From Hypsibius dujardini (taxonomy: Eukaryota > Tardigrada > Eutardigrada > Parachela > Hypsibiidae), in contig LRSR01001338.1 in assembly GCA_001579985.1 (NCBI GenBank), positions 1 through 47,240 of the forward strand: DNA of 47,240 nt. Direction: 5' to 3'. Each line of letters starts with the position of its first letter. The first letter of the stretch is position 1. Position numbers and translations under genes: made by a program. The notes beneath the pieces are model-generated. The model made no database searches and was not told the origin of the DNA. It was given only the letters and a program-made list of their open reading frames with translations. This document shows positions 1 to 12,100 of this stretch, one piece after another.

Positions 1-1034
1 GTAGGGGTAAGGCCGCCTAATATCGAGCGCTTACGTAATTGTTGATAGACCCCTAATGGTATTCGAATCTGTAGACTAAAACCGTCCCATTTGAAACACT
101 GCTGCTAGTGTTTTGTCACGTGCTAGTCTTTCACGTGTGCAACTGCATCCGTCATGGGCGATTGTACTTTTGTATGGCATGGGGCAATCCGGCCCATTAT
201 GCCCCGGCAAGCTGTCCAGATTTAATAGTTAATCGAACATCGCTTTCTAATTATACGCCAATTCATGCTGAATATTTTTAAATTTCTCCGTAAAAGCGCC
301 TACACATTTGAGGCAAATGTTCTATGAATTGGCCTTCAAATGAGATGAAAAACTATCAAACAGGCGGATAATGTATCCGCTTTAGTAGCGTTTGGGTTTA
401 GAATTTATAAACGCCATTTGTGGTACAAGTACGATAGCGGATCTTCCTGTTTAAGCATACGGCCTGTCTCACTTGACAAGTCATAATCTTTCTTCGACTT
501 TCCAAATACATTCGGCTTCTAGGTCGTCCTAGGTCAAATTGCGTTAGCTTCTAGCCACGTCAGGGTGTTTTTTAGAAAAGCTCTTTCAGTATTTTGGATC
601 TTTTCCTGCTTATCCCACCCTCAAGCTACTGCATAAGCCTCGCATCTCAGAAAAAAATTCCATCGCGTGGTAATGCGGTTGGCCGCTAAAATGCAGACAT
701 TGTAGACCGGAATTAAAGTAATATTACTAACTCGTGTGTTATTTCTACATTACACTAGTATACGACTCACATTGTAAATTAATTTTGAATAGACCAACAC
801 AAATAAAAATATTCTTTTGGTATATTACGGCAACCTCAACAGCAGTTTTCTCCTTACCACTGCGCTCTTCCTCCGCTACTCCGTACAAGCTCTCATCACC
901 GCTGTCTGAATTACCCAAACTGGTTCTTCATCGCTAAAATCTCGAGGCTTTTTTAGCGAAGAAACAAATTTCGCCAAAAATTTAGCGCCGCACAACCACA
1001 GTGACCGGCATGGCACTTTTCTCCGTTGCTTCTT
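1..1034. other. Gene-poor 5' stretch
   Basis: No convincing coding exon is visible on either strand; the longest open frames are short, lack coding character and have no paired splice sites. Two small hairpins can be seen: a 7-bp stem around 303-319, and a stem of about 12 bp around 909-962 built from TCTTC..CGCTAAAA and TTTTTAGCGAAGA. The second lies just upstream of the mariner relic and may be part of its non-coding end, but no matching terminal repeat was found downstream. Confidence 0.5.
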
Positions 1035-1085
1035 CTGAGGGAGTTTATTTTGACATTGGTCAGTTTGAAATATTTATCCAGAAAA

Positions 1086-2097
1086 ATTGTAGAAGCATTG
1101 AAGGTCAGGAATATCGATGTTTCTCAGAGAGCAGTATCTAATCTCATCAGGAAAAAATCAACAAGGAAGCCGGAAGTAATACTGCACCGTTATCGATGAA
1201 ACCCCGTGGCTCCCCGAAACTCTGAACTCCTAATCTGGTAGCTGCCATTAAAAATGACCTTTGAGAACCAAATCCGCTGACTCGTTCTGCGTTATTCTTG
1301 AAGTACGGTGTGTCGGCTACAACTATTGCTCGCATCATTAGCCAGGATTCGGAGGGGAAGGTGCGGAAAAAATTTCGTGTTCATGCCCTGTCGAACAAGC
1401 AGGCTAAACAACGGCTGGACCGAGGCCCGAGGTTCCTGCGCTACATCGACGGCCGGAAGTGGAAGACTGTTATCAACATTGATGAGGCCTGGGTTTATCT
1501 GACTGATGTTAATGGGATCCGGAAGATTTACTACGAGTTTCGGGGAGAACGGAGTCCGGAAAGTTGGACCAAATTTTGGAAGGAATCTCACCCCAAGGGC
1601 GTCATGTTTGTGGCCGGCGTTTGCTCCCGTGGAAAAACTGCAATCCGCTTCGTCAAACCCGGAGCGAAAATCAACAGTGAGTACTACATAAACATGTTTT
1701 GAAGCCGCTTTTCAACAACGACATTCGGAAAATATTTCCGGGAGAGCTTATCAGCAAGATCATTTTCCACCATGACAGTGCTCCAGCGCACTATTCCGGA
1801 ATCACCCAAGAATGGCTTCAAAATTTCGGAATCAAGTTCATTTCGAAAGAGCATTGGATGGGTAATAACCCTGACCTGACCCCCATAGATTTGTGTGTGA
1901 ATAGTCTGTTTAAGTGGGAATTGTTTGACCACGCTGCCACTACAGTAGCAGGTTTGAAACGGGTTATGCGAAAGGTGTGTTCGAATTTAAACCAAAGTAA
2001 AATTAATAACGCTTTGTGATCTTGGCCGAAACGTGTTAAACTTATGATAGAGAGGCAGGGGCTTCAAATCGAGCATGTTTTGAAAAATTTGAAGTGA
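1086..2097 (+). pseudogene. Decayed mariner-family (DD37D, maT-like) transposase
   Basis: The remains of a Tc1/mariner DDE transposase can be read in three pieces. An N-terminal helix-turn-helix segment (SQRAVSNLIRKK) is at about 1086-1185. The central domain (1298-1702) holds the first catalytic Asp in VINIDEAWVYL. The C-terminal part (1699-2097) holds the second Asp in FHHDSAPAH and the third in NPDLTPID. I count 37 residues between the second and third Asp; this DD37D spacing is that of maT-type elements, not the DD34D of classical mariners. The gene is dead: one frame change before about 1199, a single-base frame change at a T-run near 1697-1700, and in-frame TGA codons near 1223, 1259 and 2017. 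Terminal inverted repeats and a TA duplication were not found, so the element's ends are unknown. Confidence 0.85.
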
Positions 2098-2631
2098 AAT
2101 TGTGCACGCGGGAATTAACTAAAAACTGAGCACCATCAAGTGGTTTAACCTCTGTATGTGTGTGTGTTCGATAGCAGTGCTCACTGCGCAAATAATGGAA
2201 CTTTACCTGTATACTTTTTTGCCGGCCTGAGCGCCCGACATTGTCGCATTCTCACACTCTCTAGAGAGGTCTGCAAAATTGCCAAAATATGCAGCTGTGA
2301 CAAGGCTGATGCTACGTTAAGTGTACGAGGGGGGTCAGGAATGAACGAAGCTGAAGAAGAACCATACCATGTCGGTAATGTCTGTCCTGCCCAAGTTACC
2401 AATAATTTACGCGAAGAGTAGTCAGGGTATTATAATGAAAATAACCCGATTTCCGCTGATTTTTATTCACCAAATTTGCATGCAGACAAACCATATTTCA
2501 GGTGTCGCGGGTTCTGTTTTGAATGTGCCAAACTGGTGGCAATAGTTAGTCGAAGTATTACATATACGAGTTTTTGCCAAATTTCTGGACTCCCTCTCTG
2601 CTAATTTGACGCGATTGAAACTTCATCTCAA
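2098..2631. other. Mariner 3' flank and GAPDH 3' untranslated region
   Basis: No gene is visible. The right part should be the 3' UTR of the minus-strand GAPDH gene, because a polyadenylation signal lies at 2462-2467. An open frame at 2158-2421 has no homology or splice context and looks accidental. Confidence 0.5.
2462..2467 (-). terminator. Poly(A) signal of GAPDH
   Basis: AATAAA on the minus strand (TTTATT on plus), about 165 nt past the GAPDH stop. It is the only perfect hexamer seen close to that stop. Confidence 0.55.
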
Positions 2632-4324
<1,693 letters not shown>

Positions 4325-4885
4325 GCTACCGGCACTAGCGGCGACAGGGGCAGCGGGTGCGGAAGGTTTAGTAAGGGTAGACAGGGTAGCGAAGTGTCTG
4401 TAACAAAATTGGAATTTAGGGATTAATTCGGAACGATCAAGAAGAAGAAACTAACCGTTATCTGGGGAAAATCGGCCGACTGAGCTTTTCCACTGCGGAA
4501 AAAGAGAACCCAGTTGAGATCCAGTGAACCATGACAACAAGCTTGACAGGATAGAGATGAAATTAGCATAAGAGGCAGAGGTCAACGAGGAAGTCGTTAG
4601 AGACTGCTTTTACGACTTCGATAGAAAACTCTTCCAAGTTGCTGTTCTTCTTTGCAGCCCGATAATCAGAAACCTATTGTTAATCCCCATTTGTTCGATG
4701 TACCAAGTCATAGGGTCTTTTGTTGTCAATATAAAACTGAACATAAAATATATAGCATGTATATTATGCAAGAATAGAAAGTCGCAGAGATAAATGAGAA
4801 AATACAGAAAAGATACGGTTTATGACGGGAGGAGGCATGGCTGTACTTTTAGTCTAGACAATTTAGTTTTTCATTCCGACTTTTA
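4325..4885. other. GAPDH 5' region and upstream gap
   Basis: The GAPDH 5' UTR continues to an acceptor at 4398-4399. A donor-like GTTAGT at about 4452-4457 (minus) suggests an upstream UTR exon around 4458-4490. The remainder, to the stop of the next minus-strand gene at 4886, is AT-rich and must hold that gene's 3' UTR. No TATA box or poly(A) hexamer could be assigned. Confidence 0.4.
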
Positions 4886-5660
4886 CTAATGTCCGCCGTT
4901 TCTTCCATCATCGGCGTCACAGCTGACATTACTCAAATCCACATCCAAGCTGTTAAATGAGGCTTCGCTGTAACCGTCCAACTCCCTGAAGTCATCACTG
5001 TCGTGATGTTGGTCAGTCATGTCCCTGATTGTGTGGTCGCGCATCATGGCTGAGCTCTTTTGCTGCTGTGAGAGATCCTGTTCCGACTGGAAGGACTTTG
5101 CAGGGGCGCAGCTGTAGTTGCAACCGTTGGGTGGAATGTTATCCGAATGGCTGTGACTGTTGCTGATTGTTTGGCCGCGATGGTTGTTGATGGATGGGAT
5201 TGCTTGTGGTGAGGAGGGAGCTGGGGCAGACCGACCGGAACGTGGCCGCTGCATTCGACCGGGGTTGTTGGGATTGCCTCTTGGAGGTGGAATATTGAAA
5301 TCGGTCCACGGTACACCATTTCGAATCATAATTTTGTACCTGAAGCCAGCGAAGCATAAAATGTTTCTAGAGCAAAATATAATAACCGATTAAAGTAACG
5401 AACCAATTGGCATCCGATACTAGTTCGTGAGCTTCTTGACGGCCCATCAGAACCGGGTCCTCACGCTCGCATTCCACCATTTCCTCCGGCGTCATGTAAG
5501 TCCAGCGGACGGTGGTCAAAACGGACTTAACGGAGTCGGATCGCTCTTCCGGACGGTAGTTGAGCCATAACCGAGCAGCTTCAAATATCTCAAGTTCTGA
5601 CTATAACCACAAAACAGTTGATCATAGATAGTAAACCTGTAAGAACACAGAGACAGACAA

Positions 5661-5707
<47 letters not shown>

Positions 5708-6894
5708 TGATACATTGACTTTGCGTTTCATGTGCTCTTACTTTGATGGGTATTTCTTCATGGCCCAGTAATCGCAGCACCCATTTGACATCCCAGTTCA
5801 AGAAGTGACCACCGTTGATATGATCGTAAAACGCGGCAGTAAACACTTTCCAGGAATAGGTGTATAGATCACGGAGATCCTTGCCTTCGGCAAATTCAAT
5901 CAAATTGATCAGATTCGGGGAATTGAAGAGCTTGTCATGGAAATCCTGAATGATGGGAGGAAGGTCCACCACACCGAGCGCACAAGCTGTCGCTTGCACT
6001 CCCAATATGTTATAGACACTCAGCCTCAGTTCTCCATAGTAAAGAAAATGGAGAACCGTCGCAACATCCGACGAATCCAAGTGCTAACGATATGATAGAG
6101 CAGTCGCTATAACAGCAGCAGATGAATGCAAACTGAGGACCAACTTACCGACAAATCCAGAACTGGAAAGTCGCGTAACGGTTCGCCAGAAATGACGGGA
6201 ATGTCATACGTCGTGAAAGCCAAGAGGAATTCTTTATGGATTTTGTAGACATGATCTTTACACTTAATGATCACATCAGTGAAGAGCTATCCGACAATAA
6301 TTATTGAGATTGTTTTCGAAAGAAAGTAATTACAAGTGTGAAGGATACCTGATCTTTCAAGTCTCCACTCATAAAGATGGCCAACCGCTTTGCATCCTCC
6401 TGCTGCTCCGCCTCGTTGATATCCTCCTCGAGAGCCATCAAATCGGACGCCTCCAAGCTGGTCGGTGTGCACGACTGCGACCGCGAAGTGCCACCAAGCG
6501 GTCCGATCTGTTTGATCACCGCTGGATCACCCGGAACCTTCATAAGGAGCTTCATTTTTGATGTCCGTGCCAGATTGGCGTTTCTCGTTTTCGTCATATC
6601 ACGGACGAAAACGTTCGACGCGAAGGCCTTCTGCGGTTTCGGGTCTTCGTAGACAACAGGCGCCCAGTCGCCGTCCCTGCTTCTGGTTCGTGACGACTTA
6701 TTCTGTAGCCGTCGTTTTGACCGCTGATTTTGATCACTACACGGAGAATTGGGCGAACCGTATTGCTGCTGGTCATCCCGATTGCCTGCCTTGGTCGTGT
6801 AGCAGGTCTGAGTATCCGGGCTCGGCCATGGCTTCGTCCGAGGAACATTCTGCGGGAAAGACTGATCTAAAACAAATGGCGCTATTTTGCACAC
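4886..6894 (-). CDS. BTB-BACK domain protein without kelch repeats
   Basis: Exons on the minus strand are about 6349-6894, then 6149-6286, 5742-6083, 5404-5600 and 4886-5339, joined by phase-consistent GT-AG introns. Reading order is: a basic, Ser/Asn-rich N-terminal region; a BTB/POZ fold (ELFTDVIIKCKDHVYKIHKE, then SSDVATVLHFLYYGEL); a BACK-like helical region (LINLIEFAEGKDLRDLYTYSW through LEIFEAARLWLNYRPEERSD); and a disordered acidic, Gln/Ser-rich tail. BTB-BACK proteins commonly dimerise and act as Cullin-3 substrate adaptors, so that role is inferred. No kelch motifs follow BACK. The 5' end is unresolved: the frame is open to 6894 without an upstream ATG; the first in-frame ATG is at 6597 (459 aa), or an upstream exon supplies the start. 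The tail has no recognised domain. Confidence 0.8.
5650..5706. repeat. (CAGA)n tetranucleotide microsatellite
   Basis: A run of about 14 CAGA/CAAA units lies in the 141-bp intron 5601-5741 of the BTB gene, ending 35 nt from the 5' splice site on the transcribed strand. Confidence 0.95.
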
Positions 6895-7450
6895 TTTCGG
6901 ATTCCACTTGTCATGTGATGGAAGGCGGAGGGAGGCTTAGCTTACGAAAACTCGAACATAAAACAAAACGAAAAGCGGATTTCGTAAAAACTTGGAAGCT
7001 TAAACTTATTGGAAGCTATTATCGATGACTGTGCTCCACCCATTCTACGTAGATCCTACTGTACCATCCGAAGGAGCTGACAGGACAATGGGCTCGGGTG
7101 GTAAACCCTTGTTACGTTTGGTGCAAATATGGAAATGAGTTTAAGAAGACTTTGCTTTAATCGATGGTAAAAGCAAAGGTGCCCCCGCACCATTAGAAGG
7201 TTAAGGGGATCCAATAACATGTACAGTGTTTGTCCTAACATCGCTCGTTCAGTCGATTTAGAGACATGTTTAAGTTATTACGCAATCGACATGGAACGAT
7301 TACGAATATTGGTTTAAACTCGATGCATTTTATCGATGACCTTGCGGATGCTCAATATTATCGATACTTATTTTATAATGCATATGGTTCAATTTTGTCT
7401 ATATAACACAGCGAGCTTCACCAATTGTATCTCAAAATAAAAGTTTTGCT
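6895..7450. other. Gap between two minus-strand genes
   Basis: About 555 bp that should hold the 3' UTR of the upstream gene and the promoter or first exon of the BTB gene. A possible short exon is ATGTTCGAGTTTTC followed by a GTAAGC donor near 6940-6960, but its phase does not fit the BTB exon, so it was not joined. Confidence 0.35.
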
Positions 7451-8618
7451 TTACGTTTCTGTTTTTCTTGTACTTTCAACGTTGTTGTCTTGGTAAGCTA
7501 TGCCTTGAAAAGCGCGTTTAATAAAATTAAATGACTCGTACTTTTGAGGTATACCTTGCGTGAGTCCGGAGTCCGCACTGGTCCGACTCAACTGACCCAA
7601 ATGCGCTATGGCTGGCAACTGATTCGCATTGTGGTCGTGTCGATCACCCGAAATGAGTTTATTTTTGGCCTTATTTGGAGCGTCACGCCAATTGATGTCA
7701 CCCTTCCGCCACCAACCGTCTTCATGCGCTGCCGATGCGGCGGGACTGCAGCCTGGCATCCGTTCGGCCTTTTTCGTTATCGGGGAGGACTTCTGCTCCG
7801 GTTGCTCCTCCTTTTTCGACCATCTCTTCTCCAGACGCGTCATCGGATCGGGACTCGGCTTCTTCCGTACCACACGCAATCCCCCGTAGTCGCGTCTGTT
7901 TCGATGCTTTAGCGGTTCGAAAATGGACTCGGTTGAGCTCTCCGCCGAAGAACCTTTCATGGAGGATGTGGTGCTCAAGCCTTCGATCTCACCTTCCGAT
8001 TCCTTCAGCATGGCCAGCAGCTTTTGAGTGTCTGTAGTGGCGAACGAAGCGTTGTCGGTCTCGCGCATTTTTCTGAGCGCACTTCTCGTCAGACTGGGAT
8101 TGCCTTTGTCGTATTCCCCGACGGACTTCGTCGTGTACGCTCGGTACAACGGGCCTCGTCGAGCCTTCGACTTTGCCTGCTGCCATCTAACTTTTCATTA
8201 AAATCAAAAAAAGGTTTTCAAAAAACAGCACCTGAATAGTTTGTTGCGAGTTGGAGGGTGGACATGAGGAACCTTGCGCGTCGACGTTGTTGACGCACTT
8301 CCATAAATCCGGCCGTGGCGGGCAGAAACGATCCTTCATCGATCTCAGTTTACCAGCCGGGCAATTCTTCGGGCTTGCATCCTTTGTATCTTTATTAGCC
8401 TGCTCTTGTTGCGCCTCACGTATCAAAGCAGTTTGGTCGTTGGCGTTGCGAGCTCTCGATTGGCGCTCGTCGCGCTCGCGAATCTTACTCGGATCAGGCG
8501 GCAGTCCCGGCGGACCGAGGTCCTTGACCTGCACTGTGAAGGCAGGTGTAATGATGGGCGCCACCATGATCCCTCCCGGTGGGAGGGGCTTCGGTCTGGT
8601 GTAATTACTGCTGGCCAT
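7451..8618 (-). CDS. Unrecognised basic, low-complexity protein, 371 aa
   Basis: Two coding exons, 8232-8618 and 7451-8179, are separated by a 52-bp GT-AG intron (phase 0). The start is the ATG at 8618, giving MASSNYTRPKPLPPGG. The protein is hydrophilic: a proline-rich N-terminus, a charged stretch (KIRERDERQSRARNANDQ), a Cys/Pro segment with four or five cysteines around residues 85-120, and a Ser/Lys-rich second half. I see no signal peptide, membrane segment or known domain, and assign no function. It lies about 550 bp upstream of the BTB gene on the same strand and shares a 578-bp divergent region with the UNR-type gene. Confidence 0.65.
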
Positions 8619-9196
8619 TATTGTCGGAACAAAGATTAATATTATTTTCTGCCAACGAAACACGTCAAGCGGAAAGTTTTGGATGAAATAGGACTAGGTA
8701 AAGGGATTATCTCTCAATTTTAGACCCCGGCCTAGTTAATTTCAGTGCCACACTTTCGGGCAAGGACATTGTCTGGTAACGCTGTCATTGATGGTGACGC
8801 ACGACAAACCAGTGGTCAGTCGGCGATTGCCTTGTTAACTACTCGTAGCGAGGTCAACTGTCACTTAGCGACCACGCAACATCGAGCTCGCTCGCTTTGT
8901 TGTCGCAGTTCGATCAGTAGTCGATGTTTGTGGTCGCGGGGACAGTCGACACGACAACCACGCGGGCCTCTTCGATATGCAACAACTGCTGAAATAATAA
9001 TCCCAGTCTTTATGTGAATAATAATTTTTTTTTTTTATAATTACTTTTTTGGGCAAACTCGTAATCTCGACAGCGCGCCTGCACGCAGCGTCCTATTATA
9101 CACCATTTTTCTCTACTCCGTTTTTGAAATAAGTCTGCTGAACTATCATCCCGACGACAAGTGAGTAACCTGGTCTCAAACACCTCTCGCCAAAAC
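8619..9196. promoter_or_regulatory. Divergent intergenic region, unknown gene / UNR
   Basis: The two flanking genes start outward from this 578-bp segment, so it should hold both promoters. It contains a GC-rich stretch with direct and inverted GTCG/CGAC words (about 8740-8960) and a poly-T run at 9025-9037. No clear TATA box was found. A strong donor sequence (AA|GTGAGT) lies at 9161, 36 nt before the UNR ATG, and could end an alternative 5' UTR exon. Confidence 0.4.
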
Positions 9197-12100
9197 ATGG
9201 AGACGTCAAGTGAACTTTCCGCCGACAACTACCGGCAGTTGTTGGCCGACTACGAGCTGCAGCGGAAGAATAATGAGGCGCTATCGAGTGCCCTCGAAAA
9301 ACTCGGGAGCCGCTCGCAAGTGGCGGTCGTGCCGCCGCGACGCCGACTGGAACTGAAGCACCATCGTGAGCTCTCTCTTACATTGATGGGGCTTAATAAC
9401 TCATTGTTAGTTGATGTTTCTCGCATTCACAGCGAAGGAGAAGGTCGGCACGCGCAAGGAACCGAACCGTGCGCAGAGCTGTCCGGTGAGTTTGGACAAT
9501 GCCCGCCAGACCCTGGCCACCGGTGGCCAGCTCCAGCGGCAACAGCAGCTGGACACCTACTGTGAGACCTACATGCACCGCATCGGCCGCGCCACGGGCG
9601 GACAGACCATCTTCAGTGTGGGAGTGATTGCCTGTGGGAGTGCGCCGGACCGGCTGGGCGTCATCTCCACTAAACTGCAAAACGGCGACGTCGGAGAGTA
9701 CACTTACGGAGACGACGACTTGATTGGGCGGCCGTTCGCCGCACCGACGACCGGTGACCTGGTGTACTTCGTCTACCCGAACCGAGTGCCGAAGGACGTT
9801 CGCACCGCGTCGTTCGTGATGCCGCTGAAGCTGCAGAGCGCCAACTGGTACGGCGCGGGGCAACACCGCGAGCGCGGTATTGTGCTTCGCGTCATGCGCC
9901 ACCAGGGAGGTTTAAACTCTGAGTTTTTGTTCTACTTGAGCAAACTTTGCAATCCACTCGGATTTATTTAATATTTAATTCACATTACAGGGAGGAGTCT
10001 ACATCGGAACGGCGTACGATAACACGGTAATGTTCGCGCCCTTCCGTGCGGTGGTTCATCCGTGTCAGTACACGCGTCGCGGTGACCATGTCGAGTTCAA
10101 CATCCCGCCCAATTACGTCCCACCCAAGGACACTAACTCGCTGGTCAGTTTCACGGACGGGCTGATTAATGTCTGCGTCGTGCCGGCCGGTAGCTTGTGG
10201 GAGGGCACACTCAGCGACGAGAAGATTGTGGGTTATGTCAGTCGCATACCCTCGGCCATGAACCAGAACGTCGGTCTAATCCAGTTCATGGATGAGAAGC
10301 GCATCAATCCGGACCAGACGCTGAAGATGTCCTATATCGCGTTCACACCGAAAGACGTCAATTACGATCACAGCTCGCTGGTAAAAATGAACCACAAGGT
10401 GAGCTTTCGCATCCTCAATTCGGGGGAAAAGCGGCCTCCCATTGCGGTCAACATCGGCATTGAAGAGGGTCTGGAGAAGTTTCGCGGGCACATCGTGGCC
10501 GTCTGCAACGGATACGGATTCATTGAGCACGAACACCTCACTGATATTTGGTTTCATTTCACGTAAGTTCGGCCGGCAACACTGCAAAAGGGCGACAAAG
10601 GGACCCTACATTTGGGTGGACCTGGGTCTTTTCATGGTTTCAGTCAGCGCCATTCATGTTATTACTTTAAACAAAGACAAAACCACGAAAGGCGAGAAAG
10701 CTTTAGTGCATTATGTTTCACTTGAAAATACCAATTTTTTGAATAAGCACAAAGAGCGTTCTCTTGACAGTGCTAGAATCGAATGCAGCTTAGAGTCAAT
10801 CAGCAGTTATATATGACCAGTCAGGGTATGGAACTACGGCTCAAACTGAAGGAGGTACATAGATGGAGAAAAGAAGCGATGAGGAACGAGAGCTCCAAAG
10901 GGAAAAGAAAAGGAAGCGATGAAGACACAAACTACTGTAGAATAAAGAACTAACTAGACCGACTATGAAAACACACAGTACGAGTACATCAAGTAGAGAA
11001 CCGGTCGCGGCATTTAGGTTCGCACAAATAACAATCGTCCAGCCGAACGCTTCCGGTTCAGCTGTACTTCCGACAACACACAAACATACAAGTAAAAATA
11101 CAGTATAATACGAGTATGAGGTAAGGGCACTGGAATGGCCCACTTGACTTTCCCTTACCCTAGAATGGACCACCGAGCGGCAGGGGGCGCTCTGTCGCAA
11201 ATTAATCAAAAATAAATAAATTACTGCGTAGTCAGCGACCTCTACAGTGGACTTTCTCCCATCGTCCAATGGAGCTTTTTATTTCTCTTTTTAAACATTT
11301 TACCACAATTGTTTTTTTCATATCTGATACGCGTTCCACCGAATATCGAATATTCTCTGTCGCTTAGAACCTTAGTGATAGCCAAAAACTTGTGTGGAAG
11401 TGCTGATTCCAAGGTGGCCCATTCCACGGTACGGGAAAAACAAGTGGCCCATTCCAGTGCCCTTACCTTATGCATGAGCGGTGAGCAACCGTGAGCAACC
11501 GTGAGCAACCGTGAGCAACCGTGAGCAGTGGTGAGCAGTGGTGAGCAGCGGTGAGCAACCGTGAGCAACCGTGAGCAGCAGTGAGCAACCGTGAGCAACC
11601 GTGAGCAACCGTGAGCAGTGGTGAGCAGTGGTGAGCAGTGGTGAGCAATCATGAGCAACCGTGAGCAACCGTGAGCAACCGTGAGCAACCGTGAGCAACT
11701 GTGAGCAACCGTGAGCAACCGTGAGTAACCGTGAGCAACCGTGAGCAATCTTGAGCAGCGGTGAGCAACCGTGAGCAGCGGTGAGCAAGGGCTATATTGA
11801 GGACGATTAAAGTCCACCAGTCCAGTCGTTCAGGTCATGAAATTACCCGCGACATCTGCCTGAACCTACTCAAATCTTTTCCCTACCCAAATCTGTGCAT
11901 CTTTCCCAAAAATATTTAGGTCCTTTAATATCTGAAATTCCCTTCTTGGTGCCATATTTGAGGCAAAGCATTAAAGGCCAAAAGTCGGGAAAAGCCCCCT
12001 TAATTTATATGGTTAACGTTTAAATGAAACGGTACAAGTTTGTTATGCCAAGTTCTATGCTATCAGTGAATGGATGTCTGTTTTTGTAATGTTTACACTT

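Noticed and set aside
4398-4500. N-terminal extension of GAPDH as a targeting peptide
   Set aside because: The frame upstream of the ATG at 4324 is open to the acceptor, but the preceding candidate exon contributes an in-frame TAA, and there is no upstream ATG. It is more likely 5' UTR.
11481-11790. CRISPR array
   Set aside because: Units are contiguous 10-mers without unique spacers, in an animal intron. The other arrays fail for the same reason.
11242-11817. Long minus-strand open frames encoding SRLLTVAHGC-type repeats
   Set aside because: They are translations of the 10-bp array; because 10 is not a multiple of 3, several frames stay open by periodicity. They lie inside a UNR intron.
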